Shown here in pieces: positions 30,445-40,119 of a DNA stretch of 64,000 nucleotides (position 1 is its first letter; each line of letters opens with the position of its first letter). This DNA is from Acidobacteriota bacterium (GTDB taxonomy: Bacteria > Acidobacteriota > Vicinamibacteria > Vicinamibacterales > JAKQTR01). Below the pieces are notes generated by a model. That model was given only the letters and a program-made list of their open reading frames with translations. It had not been told where the DNA came from and did no database searches. A program made the translations under genes and the position numbers. The stretch is from positions 1-64,000 of the forward strand of contig JAPKZO010000037.1 of NCBI GenBank assembly GCA_026393755.1, read 5' to 3'.

Positions 30445-32526
30445 TCAGCGGCTGATGGTACCGTCGGGGTCGGCGGTGCTGGCAAACCAGCCCTCGCCGG
30501 CCGTCCGGCGAGGGCGGTACAGGATGCGCGTGTCCCCCTCCGCGACAAGTTCGAGATCAAGCATGCGAATCGCATTGGCAATCAGCGCGGGGGAGGCCCG
30601 GCCCCGGCGAACGACCACGTAGCCGAGCCGGGCGCGCTTGACAAATCCGCGAGCGCCCTTTCGGGCTGCCTGTTCAAGTTCCGGCGAAATCGGCTGGCCC
30701 TGACTGAGCTGCATCAAGGCGTTCAGCACGGGAAATCTGCGAATGGAATCGACCCTCCTAATCGACACCCGAGAGAGGTACCCGCCGATGAGCCGCTTGT
30801 GATGACGCGTCTGATGAAACTGCGCGGAGGCGCTGAAGTTTCCCACCGACGATAATCCGTCCCGCACCCCGAACGGAAGTTCCAGGACCCGGATCCCTCG
30901 CGGATCGTGCGCAATGATGTCGTAGACGGGCGACGGGATGGCTGCGTAGAGCTGGCGCGGCGCCGGAATCAGTTCAAACACAAGCAGCGCGGCGACCCCC
31001 GTGAGGATCACGCGTCGCCGTGCCGGGTACTTGCGGCCGATGGCGTCGAGTGCGATCGCCAACAACACCGCAACTGCCATCATGATCAGAACCGTGAACC
31101 TGGCCGGGGCCCTGGCGCTGCCGAGGACGGGGAGGTATCGCAGAATCGTCCACGGCGTCGGAATGCTGAGATTGATGCCAGCCACGTGCACGAACGGCCC
31201 GAGCGCCAGCAGGCTCGAACCAACCGCCAGACCCAGCCAGTATCTGGGCACTCGATGACGCACCGCCCAGGCAGCAAACCCGATCACCGCGAGCGCGACC
31301 AGCGGGATGGCGGCGACGTTCTCGACAAACCCGCCGTCGCGTGCCGCCAGCCACGTGGCGAACCACGGCCCGAAGATCGGGTGATTGGGATTCGGCATGA
31401 AATAGGCGAGCAGGTCGACGCCCGGCGTGCTGGATCGCCAATAGATGTGCGGCGTCACGTACCGCCCGTCGTAAATCCGGAAGGCCAGGGCGGTGAGCAG
31501 AGGCGACAACAACAGCGCGGACACGATGATGCCGTATGGTGACAACCGGATCAGAGTCGAGATATCCGCGGGCACGTGCCATCGGATCGTGGGCCGATAC
31601 GTCGCAGCTACCCGCGCCAGGACGAGCACCGTCAGGAGCAGCACCGGCGTGTGCAGCGACATCAGGCCCACAGTCCGGCCGGCCACCGACAACGTCGTGC
31701 CGCCGGTCACCGCAATCCCAAGAACCACGGCACTGACGATGGTGATCAAGACGTCCAGCGCTCGGAGGGTCCGCTGTGGCCGATTTCCCGCCGGCCCCCG
31801 TCTCACGTCGAGCAGATTTGCTGCCAGGTGCCACGCACCAAGCAGCAGGCAGTACACGCCATAGTACGGATCGCAGTAGGTGGCCCAGGCCAGCGTGGCC
31901 CCGAGGGCGGCCATATCGCGCCGGCGCCCCGTGCGCCCGGTTCGGCGCAGCAGGAGCACGAAGATCGGCAGCGGCGCCGCCGCGACCAGACTGAAATGCG
32001 CGGAGCCTCTCGCGATCATCACAGGGCAGCCGGCAAATAGCAGGCCTCCAAGCCAGGCCCCAATCCCGTCTCCGACCACGTCGCGAGCGAGCAGGTACAT
32101 CGCATACGCGGTCAGCACGATCAGCATGACGTAGACCAGATTGAAGGCGGCGACCACGCCCACCAGCCGAAGCAGGGGCAGCGCGAGCAGATCGGCAAAC
32201 GGCGTGTAGTTGTGGAGCGTGAGATCCGCGTAGGCATCGAGCGAGAAGATCGTGGACGTAAACCACGGGAAGCTCATATTCTCGAGCAACTCGTGGTGAA
32301 ACACCCAGAGGTTCCAGACATAGACGCCCGTGTCGCCTGATGGAGGCCCCGTCAGATGGGTCCCCAGATGCATGGGAAGGGGCCACGTGAAGACCAGGGC
32401 GGCCAAGATGTACGCTGCGAGCGCCAGGGCGCGCCGGTGCCCTGCGCGGCGCGTCACGCGGCGGTCGGCTGAGGCGACATCGTCGGATGGCTCAGAGCGA
32501 ACGACCGGGGGGGCAGTTGGAGTCAT
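30445..32526 (-). CDS. large polytopic membrane protein, glycosyltransferase (GT-C)-like
   Basis: A 693-residue protein with about 11-12 hydrophobic segments from residue 30 to 510 and a soluble C-terminal domain of about 170 residues. The first extracytoplasmic loop has GDTGVYVWNLWVFHHELLE, and acidic residues follow in FSLDAYADLTLHNYTPF, as in GT-C glycosyltransferases and YfhO-like proteins that use polyprenyl-linked sugars. ATG 32526 is chosen because upstream codons to 32949 lie in the divergent intergenic region and are Arg/Ser-rich. It is convergent with the M14 peptidase gene. Substrate unknown. Confidence 0.65.
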   Translation of the reverse strand: MTPTAPPVVRSEPSDDVASADRRVTRRAGHRRALALAAYILAALVFTWPLPMHLGTHLTGPPSGDTGVYVWNLWVFHHELLENMSFPWFTSTIFSLDAYADLTLHNYTPFADLLALPLLRLVGVVAAFNLVYVMLIVLTAYAMYLLARDVVGDGIGAWLGGLLFAGCPVMIARGSAHFSLVAAAPLPIFVLLLRRTGRTGRRRDMAALGATLAWATYCDPYYGVYCLLLGAWHLAANLLDVRRGPAGNRPQRTLRALDVLITIVSAVVLGIAVTGGTTLSVAGRTVGLMSLHTPVLLLTVLVLARVAATYRPTIRWHVPADISTLIRLSPYGIIVSALLLSPLLTALAFRIYDGRYVTPHIYWRSSTPGVDLLAYFMPNPNHPIFGPWFATWLAARDGGFVENVAAIPLVALAVIGFAAWAVRHRVPRYWLGLAVGSSLLALGPFVHVAGINLSIPTPWTILRYLPVLGSARAPARFTVLIMMAVAVLLAIALDAIGRKYPARRRVILTGVAALLVFELIPAPRQLYAAIPSPVYDIIAHDPRGIRVLELPFGVRDGLSSVGNFSASAQFHQTRHHKRLIGGYLSRVSIRRVDSIRRFPVLNALMQLSQGQPISPELEQAARKGARGFVKRARLGYVVVRRGRASPALIANAIRMLDLELVAEGDTRILYRPRRTAGEGWFASTADPDGTISR

Positions 32527-32695
32527 TGGCCTGCGGCGCCGACAGTCTAGCAAATGCACCCTCGTCGTTCCAAACGCGCGTGTTGCGACGTGTCGCGCGA
32601 AGCATCGGGCCTGACTCCGGACACGGCCTGACGTATCATGAATACCCGCAGCGCGGACTCCGGCCCCGAGGGCGCTGCCACCACGCCGAGGACAT

Positions 32696-33745
32696 ATGCC
32701 AATCGATTTGCGAAGTGACACCGTAACGAAGCCGTCGCCAGCGATGCGGCAGGCGATGCTGACCGCCGAGGTCGGTGATGATGTGTTCGGCGAAGATCCG
32801 ACCGTCAAGCGACTGGAGCATCTGGCGGCCGAAATCAGCGGAAAGGCGGCGGCAGTGTTTGTGACGAGCGGCACCCAGGGGAACCTGGCGTCGCTGCTTG
32901 CCCACTGTGAGCGCGGCCGCGAAGTGATTGTCGGCGACGAGTCGCACATCTATCACTACGAGAACGGCTCGGCGTCAGCGGTTGGCGGCCTGGTTCTCAA
33001 GCCGGTCCGGACCAATCCGGACGGCACGATGCCGCTCGATGCGCTCGAGGCGGCGATCCACCTTCCGGCGCACAACTACCACTTCTACCATTACGCGCCG
33101 CCCGGAGTGATCTGCCTCGAAAACACCCACAACCGCTGCGGGGGATCGGTGCTCCCGCCCGAGTACTTTGCCCAGGTGGCTGCGATTGCCGCGCGCCATG
33201 GGCTGCCGATCCATCTCGACGGCGCCCGCCTGTTCAATGCGTCGGTCGCGGCAGGTCAGCCGGTGACGGCGTGGACGAAGCACGTGTCATCCGTGCAGTT
33301 ATGCCTCTCGAAGGGGCTGGCCGCGCCGGTCGGCTCGATGATCTGCGGCTCCGCGGAGTTCGTCGATCGGGCGCGCCGCATGCGCAAAGTCCTCGGAGGC
33401 GGGATGCGGCAGGCGGGCGTGATTGCGGCGCCGGGGATCGTCGGATTGACTGAGATGGTGGGGCGGCTCGAGGAGGATCACCGGAACGCCCGCATCCTCG
33501 CCGACGGGATCGCCGCGCTGCCTGGCGTGGTCCTCGATCCGCCGCGCGTCGACACCAACATCGTCGTCTTCCGCCTGCCCAGTGTGCCGCGCGCCGAGGA
33601 GTTCGCCGCCGCGCTCGAGGGCCGGGGCGTGCTGGTGTCGAATTTCGGCGGCGGGCGCCTTCGGGTGGTGACGCATTACGGCATCAGCGATGCTGATTGC
33701 CGGACGGCCGTTGAGGTGATGCGGGAACTGTGCGCCGTCCCGTGA
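32696..33745 (+). CDS. ltaE: low-specificity L-threonine aldolase
   Basis: A 349-residue PLP enzyme of the beta-eliminating lyase family that cleaves L-threonine or L-allo-threonine to glycine and acetaldehyde. Family motifs are clear: DLRSDTVTKPSPAMRQAM at the N-terminus, GDDVFGEDPTVKRLE, FVTSGTQGNLASLLAHC, HLDGARLFNASVA, and the PLP-binding Lys in LCLSKGLAAPVGS. Full length compared with E. coli LtaE (about 333). It is a single gene, divergent from the membrane-protein gene. Confidence 0.93.
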   Translation: MPIDLRSDTVTKPSPAMRQAMLTAEVGDDVFGEDPTVKRLEHLAAEISGKAAAVFVTSGTQGNLASLLAHCERGREVIVGDESHIYHYENGSASAVGGLVLKPVRTNPDGTMPLDALEAAIHLPAHNYHFYHYAPPGVICLENTHNRCGGSVLPPEYFAQVAAIAARHGLPIHLDGARLFNASVAAGQPVTAWTKHVSSVQLCLSKGLAAPVGSMICGSAEFVDRARRMRKVLGGGMRQAGVIAAPGIVGLTEMVGRLEEDHRNARILADGIAALPGVVLDPPRVDTNIVVFRLPSVPRAEEFAAALEGRGVLVSNFGGGRLRVVTHYGISDADCRTAVEVMRELCAVP

Positions 33746-33768
33746 TCGCGTCGGTCACGAGGACACGC

Positions 33769-35706
33769 TCATGCGTGAATCTTCAAGAGACGCAGGGCGT
33801 TGGCAATTACCAGCAGCGACACGCCCATGTCGGACGCGATGGCTGCCCACAGCGACGCGGCCCCGAACAGCGTCAGAACGACGAAGACGGCCTTGACCCC
33901 CAGCGACAGCGTGATGTTCTGGCGGATGATCGCCAGGGTGCGGCGCGAATGCCGGATCACCCACGGGACTTTCGCGAGATCGTCGGACATGAGCGCGATA
34001 TCCGCCGTCTCGATGGCGACGTCGCTGCCGACGGCACCCATCGCAATCCCGAGCGTCGCCCGCGCCATCGCGGGCGCGTCGTTGACTCCGTCTCCGATCA
34101 TGGCGACGCTGCCGTACTTCGCGGCCAGGCTCTCCACGGCCCTGACCTTGTCCTCCGGCAGCAGCTCCGCCATCACCTCGAGGATGCCCGCGTCTGTCGC
34201 AATCGCCTCTGCCGTCGGACGGTTGTCGCCGGTCAGCATCACTATGTGCCGGACGCCGAGCGCTCTCAGACGTGAGATGGCGTCGCGCGTCGCCGGGCGA
34301 ATGGTATCCGCCAGGGCAATCATGCCGCAGACGTGGCCGGCGTTACCGATCACAACGACACTTCGGCCTGCGCTCGACAGTCGCTCGAGATCGGCGTGAA
34401 TCGCCGCCGTCTCCTGAGCGCGCTCCTCGAGGTAGCGATGCGATCCGAGCCAGTACTGCGTCCCGTCGATGACGCCGGTGGCGCCCTTCCCGGGCAGGAT
34501 CGTGAAGTCCGTCACCTGGGCTGGGGCCACATCCCTGCGCTTTGCATGGGCCAGGATGGCGAGAGCCAGCGGATGATTGCTGTGCATTTCGAGTCCCGCC
34601 GCGATCGCAAGAAGCTCCTGTTCGGTGTGCCCACTGTCGGGGAGGACGGCGACGACGGCGGGCCGTCCCGTTGTCACGGTCCCGGTCTTGTCGAGCGCAA
34701 TGGCCTGGATCGTCGCGGGCGCTTCGACGAACGCTCCACCCTTGATCAGCACACCATTGTGCGCGGCGGCGGCGAGCGAAGCCACCACGCTCACCGGGGT
34801 GGAGATGACCAGCGCACAGGGACACCCGATGACGAGCAGGACCAGGGCGCTGTAGAACCACCCGCTCCAGTCACCGGCGACGAGCGGTCCGGTCAGTGCG
34901 ATGGCTGTCGCGGCCGCGAGCACGACAGGCGTGTAGATGCGCGCAAACCGTTCGACCCACTGCTCGGCGGGGGCACGGTGGCTCTGAGCGGAGTCGATGA
35001 GGCGTCGAATGTGCGCGAGCGTGGAGTCGCCGGCGGGCCTGGTCGCCTCGACCTCGATGGCGCCTTCGCCATTGATCGTACCGGCGAAGACGTCGATGCC
35101 AGGCTCCTTGAGAATCGGCACGCTTTCGCCCGTAATGGGCGCCTGGTTCACGCTGCTCGTGCCGGCGACCACCCTCCCGTCGAGAGGAATCCGCTCGCCG
35201 GGCCGAACGGCAAAGCGTGCCCCCACCACCGCCTGAGAAGCCGGCACGTCCGAGTAACCGCCAGACACCACGAGACGGACCATGTCCGGGGCCAGTTCCA
35301 TCAACTTCTCGACGGCTCGCCTCGCTCGACCGACGCTCCAGGATTCGAGTGCGAGCGAGACCGCGAAGAGGAACGACACGGTGGCGGCTTCGAACCATTG
35401 GCCGATGGCGATCGCTCCGATGACGGCAATCGTCATCAGCAGGTTCATGTCAGGGCGGAAGGTCCGGATCGCGAACCAGGCGCGAGGCAGGATGCGCCAG
35501 ACACCGGCTGCGATCGCAAGAGCGTAGATGACCTGGACCGGCGCTGGCACGGTGTGAGTGAGTCGCGCGCCTTCTGAGCCCAGCGCGGCGCTGACGCTTC
35601 CGGCGAGCGCCGCATGAAGGCCGAAACCCACGGCCGTGAACAACCCGCTTGCTGCGGTCAGCACCATGCGGCTCGTGCTGCGGCGTGCGCCACTGTCGAC
35701 GGACAC
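33769..35706 (-). CDS. P1B-type heavy-metal ATPase (Zn/Cd/Pb-type)
   Basis: A 645-residue P-type ATPase. It has the transmembrane CPC motif (LLVIGCPCALVIS), phosphorylation loop LDKTGTVTTGRP, TGES in the actuator domain (APITGESVPI), HP dipeptide (MHSNHPLALA) and GDGVNDAPAMARA. The last-helix sequence SDMGVSLLVIANALRLL contains the Asp-x-Gly pattern of the Zn2+/Cd2+/Pb2+ subgroup (P1B-2). No N-terminal HMA or His-rich metal-binding domain is present. It is the last gene of a metal-efflux cluster, 62 bp after the RND pump gene. Confidence 0.9.
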   Translation of the reverse strand: MSVDSGARRSTSRMVLTAASGLFTAVGFGLHAALAGSVSAALGSEGARLTHTVPAPVQVIYALAIAAGVWRILPRAWFAIRTFRPDMNLLMTIAVIGAIAIGQWFEAATVSFLFAVSLALESWSVGRARRAVEKLMELAPDMVRLVVSGGYSDVPASQAVVGARFAVRPGERIPLDGRVVAGTSSVNQAPITGESVPILKEPGIDVFAGTINGEGAIEVEATRPAGDSTLAHIRRLIDSAQSHRAPAEQWVERFARIYTPVVLAAATAIALTGPLVAGDWSGWFYSALVLLVIGCPCALVISTPVSVVASLAAAAHNGVLIKGGAFVEAPATIQAIALDKTGTVTTGRPAVVAVLPDSGHTEQELLAIAAGLEMHSNHPLALAILAHAKRRDVAPAQVTDFTILPGKGATGVIDGTQYWLGSHRYLEERAQETAAIHADLERLSSAGRSVVVIGNAGHVCGMIALADTIRPATRDAISRLRALGVRHIVMLTGDNRPTAEAIATDAGILEVMAELLPEDKVRAVESLAAKYGSVAMIGDGVNDAPAMARATLGIAMGAVGSDVAIETADIALMSDDLAKVPWVIRHSRRTLAIIRQNITLSLGVKAVFVVLTLFGAASLWAAIASDMGVSLLVIANALRLLKIHA

Positions 35707-35768
35707 GTGTCAGCCTCCGATCGGACGAGCGGGAGTAATTATCCCACCCTCGGGACTTGCGCCACGGG

Positions 35769-38700
35769 CTACTGGAGTTCCGTTTCCACCCGCTCCCGGG
35801 CAAACCACTGATACAGCGCCGGCAGCACCAGGAGGGTCAGCGCCGTCGAGGTCACCAGGCCGCCGATGACGACGATGGCCAGCGGACGTTGCACCTCGGA
35901 GCCCGGCCCCGTCGCGAAGACCATCGGAATGAGGCTGAGAATGGCGATACTGGCCGTCATCAGCACCGGCCGGAGCCGCGCCTCGCAGCCGACCCTCACC
36001 GCGTCAACCACGCTGGCGCCCTTGGCTCGAAGGTCCGAGATATACGAGATGAGCACGACGCCGTTCAGCACGGCGACGCCGAAGAGCACGATAAATCCCA
36101 CCGAGGCCGGGACCGACAGGTAGAGTCCGGTGAGGAACAGCGCGAACACGCCGCCGACCATGGCGAACGGCAGGTTCACGAGGACAAGGCCTGCCAGCCA
36201 GACCGAATCGAAGGTGAAGAACAGCAGCAGGAAGATCAGCCCGACGACCACCGGCGTGATGACCATCAGCCGGCTCATCGCCTGTTGCTGGTTCTCGAAC
36301 TGTCCGCCCCAGTTCAGGTAGTACCCGGGAGGCAGATCGATCGACTTCGCAATCCGCGCCTGCGCTTCTTTGACAAAGCCGCCGATGTCGCGGCCGACCA
36401 CGTTCAGCTCAATCCCGATCCGCCGCTGGCCGTTCTCGCGGCTGATCTGCGTCGGCCCCTCGACCGTCTTCAGGTCGGCGAGCTGATTCAATGACACCCG
36501 ATATCCGCCAGGCACGTCGACCAGGAGGCCGCCCAGGCCCTCAACCGATTGCCGGCGCTCGTCGGGAAGGCGCAGGGCGATGTCGAATGCGCGGTTCTGC
36601 TCGTACACCCGCGACAACGGCTTGCCGGCGACGGCGACGTCGATGACACTGAGCACGTCGCCCGTGTTGACGCCGTAGCGCGCGACCTTGTCTCGATCCA
36701 CGGTCACCGTCAGGTAGGGCTGCCCGGCGAGCCGCTCCACCACCAGATCGGCGGCGCCGGGAATGCTCCCGAGGATCGTCCCGAGCTCTCCCGCTTTTCG
36801 CCTCAGCACGTCGGTGTCGTCGCCAAAGAGCTTGACGATGATCTGGGCGCGCGTCCCGGCGACCAGTTCGTCGATTCGGCATTGAATCGGCTGGCTGAAC
36901 GTGAACACCATCCCGGGGATGTCCGCCAGCGAGTCGCGCATCTTCTCGATCAGCTCCTCCCTGGAGTGGGCGCTGGTCCACTGATCGCGGGGCTTGAGCA
37001 CGCCGACAAATCCGGTCTTGTCCACGCCGCGCGCCTCGATGGCCACGCCGGTCTGCCCGGTGCGCGACACAATCGTCTCCAACTCCGGGAAGCGCTTCAG
37101 ACGCTGTTCGACGTCGCCTATCGTCTTCATCGCCTGCTCGAGCGAGACGCCCGGAATCAGCTGAACATCCATGTCGAAGGCGCCCTCGTCCATCACGGGC
37201 ATGAATTCGGTGCCGAGGCGCGGGATGAGCATGATCGCGCCCACCAACGCCATACCGGCTGCCGCGATCACGACAACACGCCGGCGCAGCGCGAATCCCA
37301 GCATCGACAGATAGAGACGCCTGGCCACGCCCATCACCGGGCTCTCCTTGTGCACGGGCTTGAGCACGACCAGGCAGAGCACCGGAGTGACGAAGATCGC
37401 GAAGACCACGGACGACAGGAGCGCGAGGGCCACAGTGTAGGCAAGCGGCGAGAACATCTTGCCTTCCATCCCCTGCAGGGTGGCGATGGGAATGAAGGTC
37501 AACGCGATGATCAACTCGCCAAAGACGCTCGGCTTCTGCACCTCGACCGCGGCGCGGAGCACGGTGTCAAGCCTCGACTCGGTGTCGGGGCTCATCGCGA
37601 GGTGACGCTGGACATTCTCGACCTGGATGATCGTGGCGTCGACGACCATGCCGATCGAGATGGCGAGCCCCCCGAGCGACATCAGGTTCGCGTTTAGTCC
37701 CGTCCAGCGCATGATGATGAAGGTGAGGAGCCCCGACAGCGGCAGGGCGAGGATCACGACCAGCGCGCCCCTCGCGCTCCACAGGAACAGGACGAGCACC
37801 ACGAGGACCAGGACGGACCCCTCGGCCAGCGCCTTCAGCACCGTACTGGTGCTCGCGTCGACGATGGACGAACGGTCGTAGAAGGAGACGATCTGCAGAC
37901 CCTCGGGCAGCACGCGGCTCTGGTTGATCTCCCGGACCTTCGCTTCGACGTTCTTCACGACTTCGCGGCTGTTCTCGCCGCGGAGCATCATCACAATGCC
38001 GCCCACCACCTCGCGTTGGCCGTCCTTCTGTGCGGCGCCCTGTCGAATCGCATGATCGATGCGCACGTCTCCGATGTCGCGGATTGACACCGGCGTCCCC
38101 TTCTCGGCCTTGAGCACGATCCGGCGAATGTCCTCCTCTGATCGGATCAGGCCCACGCCGCGGATGATGTACTGCTCCGACCCCTGCGACACGACGTTGC
38201 CGCCGACGTTCGAGTTGTTGTTGCGGACCGCGTTGGCGACCGCATCCACCGAGAGGTCGTACTTCTGCAGCTTGTCCGGGTCCACCAGGATCTGGTACTG
38301 CTGCAGGTATCCCCCGAACGAGTTGATTTCGGTGACGCCGGGAATGCCCTTGAGCAGCGGCGTGACCATCCAGTCCTGGATCGTCCGGAGCCGGGTGAGG
38401 GTGGCCACCTGGTCCGCGGCCGCGGCGGTCTGACTGCTCTCGAGCGTGTACTGATAGATCTCTCCCATCGCCGTCGCGATGGGCCCCATCTCGGTCTCGA
38501 CGCCCTCCGGCAATGATCGCTCTATGGCGCCCACGCGCTCGTGGACCTGCTGGCGCGCGAAGTACACATCCACATCGTCGTGAAACACGAGCGTCACGAC
38601 CGAGAGGCCGTACTTCGTGACCGACCGCATCATTACAAGACCCGGCAGGCCGCGCATCGCGTTCTCGAGTGGATACGTCACGAACTGCTCGATCTCGAGC

Positions 38701-38879
38701 GGCGACATGCCGGCCGCCGTGCTGACCACCTCGACCTGGATGTTGGTGACGTCCGGGAAGGCGTCGATCGGAATGGTGCGAACCGCGTAGGCGCCGAGGC
38801 CGATCATCACCAGGACCGCCAGGCCTACGACCAGGCGTTTCCGGAGCGAGAAGGCCATCAACCGTTCCAGCATGTGCAA
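35769..38879 (-). CDS. heavy-metal RND efflux pump, CusA/CzcA family
   Basis: A 1036-residue RND transporter of the heavy-metal efflux class. It has an N-terminal helix, two large periplasmic loops and 12 membrane helices. The helix-IV motif GGLAISIGMVVDATIIQVEN has the Asp and Glu of the proton relay but lacks the first Asp found in CzcA (DFG); it therefore looks more like CusA-type or related pumps. Other family motifs are FPDVTNIQVEVVS and LGTEFMPVMDEGAFDM. It exports a metal ion from periplasm or cytoplasm via the adjacent adaptor and TolC-like protein, driven by protons. The exact metal cannot be fixed from sequence. Confidence 0.92.
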   Translation of the reverse strand: MHMLERLMAFSLRKRLVVGLAVLVMIGLGAYAVRTIPIDAFPDVTNIQVEVVSTAAGMSPLEIEQFVTYPLENAMRGLPGLVMMRSVTKYGLSVVTLVFHDDVDVYFARQQVHERVGAIERSLPEGVETEMGPIATAMGEIYQYTLESSQTAAAADQVATLTRLRTIQDWMVTPLLKGIPGVTEINSFGGYLQQYQILVDPDKLQKYDLSVDAVANAVRNNNSNVGGNVVSQGSEQYIIRGVGLIRSEEDIRRIVLKAEKGTPVSIRDIGDVRIDHAIRQGAAQKDGQREVVGGIVMMLRGENSREVVKNVEAKVREINQSRVLPEGLQIVSFYDRSSIVDASTSTVLKALAEGSVLVLVVLVLFLWSARGALVVILALPLSGLLTFIIMRWTGLNANLMSLGGLAISIGMVVDATIIQVENVQRHLAMSPDTESRLDTVLRAAVEVQKPSVFGELIIALTFIPIATLQGMEGKMFSPLAYTVALALLSSVVFAIFVTPVLCLVVLKPVHKESPVMGVARRLYLSMLGFALRRRVVVIAAAGMALVGAIMLIPRLGTEFMPVMDEGAFDMDVQLIPGVSLEQAMKTIGDVEQRLKRFPELETIVSRTGQTGVAIEARGVDKTGFVGVLKPRDQWTSAHSREELIEKMRDSLADIPGMVFTFSQPIQCRIDELVAGTRAQIIVKLFGDDTDVLRRKAGELGTILGSIPGAADLVVERLAGQPYLTVTVDRDKVARYGVNTGDVLSVIDVAVAGKPLSRVYEQNRAFDIALRLPDERRQSVEGLGGLLVDVPGGYRVSLNQLADLKTVEGPTQISRENGQRRIGIELNVVGRDIGGFVKEAQARIAKSIDLPPGYYLNWGGQFENQQQAMSRLMVITPVVVGLIFLLLFFTFDSVWLAGLVLVNLPFAMVGGVFALFLTGLYLSVPASVGFIVLFGVAVLNGVVLISYISDLRAKGASVVDAVRVGCEARLRPVLMTASIAILSLIPMVFATGPGSEVQRPLAIVVIGGLVTSTALTLLVLPALYQWFARERVETELQ

Positions 38880-38901
38880 ATATCCTCTGCCAGGGTCGCG
38901 G

Positions 38902-40119
38902 CTACTCGCCGGCCAGCGTCGATTTCAGGAGTTCCGCCTTGAGGTTGAAGGCTCCGGCGATGACCACCATTTCCGATCCATCCAGCCCGCGTCGCATCGC
39001 GCGCCGCGCGCCGACACGGTCGCCGGTTTCCACCAGGCGCGCCACAAACCTGTCCGCGCCTTCGCGCACGAACACCACCGACTCGCCGCCGATCGTCTGG
39101 ATGGCTTCCTGAGGAAGCGTCAGCACGTCGCGCGTGCTCACCGCGTTTGGCAATTCGCCCTGGATGTACATGTTCGGCTTGAGGAGCCGCCCGTCATTGC
39201 GCACGATCACCCGGACTTTGACCGTGCGGGTCTTCTCGTCCACGATGTCGCCCACGTGATCCACCCGGCCCTGCCAGACGCGGTCGGGGTAGATGCTCGT
39301 CGTGATGCGCACCTCACGGCCGCGCGCCACGAGCGGCAGGTCGGTCTCGCGCGCGTCGAGAAGCGCCCAGAGCGTGGAGAGATCGGAGACCGTCAGCAGC
39401 ATCTTCTGGGGCTCGATGTGCTGCCCATTGATCACGTCCCGCTCGACGACATGGCCCGCGATCGGGGCCGTCAGCGTGAGGTATGGCTCGGCGAGGTCGT
39501 CCATCGCCGCGGTGCCGTTGTTCGGCCGGCGCGCCTGGCGGAGCAACTGTTCGACAGCCGCCTGCTCGAGGCCGTAGGAGTGCAGATTCGATTCGGCCAC
39601 GGCGAATTCACTCGAGGCATTCTCGAATTCGGTCCGTCGTCTGAGGTGTTCCCTCTGATCGATGGCTTCCTGCTTCAGGAGAATCTCCGCCCGCTCGAAC
39701 TCGCGCCGCGCCAGTTCGAGCCTGGAGCCAGCCTGCAGGTAAGCGGTCTTGGCCTGCGCCAGCGCAGGCGCGTGCACCGTGACCAGCGCCTGGTGCTGAC
39801 GGACCTCGTCGCCCACCTGAGCGTCGACCAATATCACCTTGCCGTCGAGCAGCGAGGTGATCTGCGCCGTGTGCTGCAGGTCGAGGCTCAGCACGCCGGG
39901 AAGCGCGATCGCACCGGCGACCGTGGTGCGCGCCGCCTGGGCGACCTCGATGCCCCACTTCTTCTGAATCTCGGCGGACGCGCGAACGGTGTTCCGATCC
40001 GCGGCCTGATCGGATCTGGATTGCTGCGTCTCCGGCGGCTGACTGACGGCGCTGGCAGCCTTGCATCCTCCGCACGCGACCACACCGGCGAGCGTCAGGC
40101 CGATCCACGAGCTCTTCAT
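38902..40119 (-). CDS. RND periplasmic adaptor, CusB/CzcB-like
   Basis: A 405-residue membrane-fusion protein with a lipoprotein-like start (LTLAGVVACGGCKAASAVSQ; LVACGGC suggests lipidation of Cys), a lipoyl domain (ITSLLDGKVILVDAQVGDEV), an alpha-hairpin (residues 120-200), a second lipoyl half (LTAPIAGHVVERDVINGQHI) and beta-barrel and membrane-proximal domains. It bridges the RND pump and outer-membrane channel. It starts 4 bp inside the end of the TolC-like gene and ends 22 bp before the pump gene, so all three are one transcription unit. Confidence 0.9.
   Translation of the reverse strand: MKSSWIGLTLAGVVACGGCKAASAVSQPPETQQSRSDQAADRNTVRASAEIQKKWGIEVAQAARTTVAGAIALPGVLSLDLQHTAQITSLLDGKVILVDAQVGDEVRQHQALVTVHAPALAQAKTAYLQAGSRLELARREFERAEILLKQEAIDQREHLRRRTEFENASSEFAVAESNLHSYGLEQAAVEQLLRQARRPNNGTAAMDDLAEPYLTLTAPIAGHVVERDVINGQHIEPQKMLLTVSDLSTLWALLDARETDLPLVARGREVRITTSIYPDRVWQGRVDHVGDIVDEKTRTVKVRVIVRNDGRLLKPNMYIQGELPNAVSTRDVLTLPQEAIQTIGGESVVFVREGADRFVARLVETGDRVGARRAMRRGLDGSEMVVIAGAFNLKAELLKSTLAGE

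Noticed and set aside
30445-32949. Longer form of the membrane-protein gene starting near 32949
   Set aside because: The extra 141 codons overlap the divergent threonine aldolase gene and lack hydrophobic or conserved sequence.
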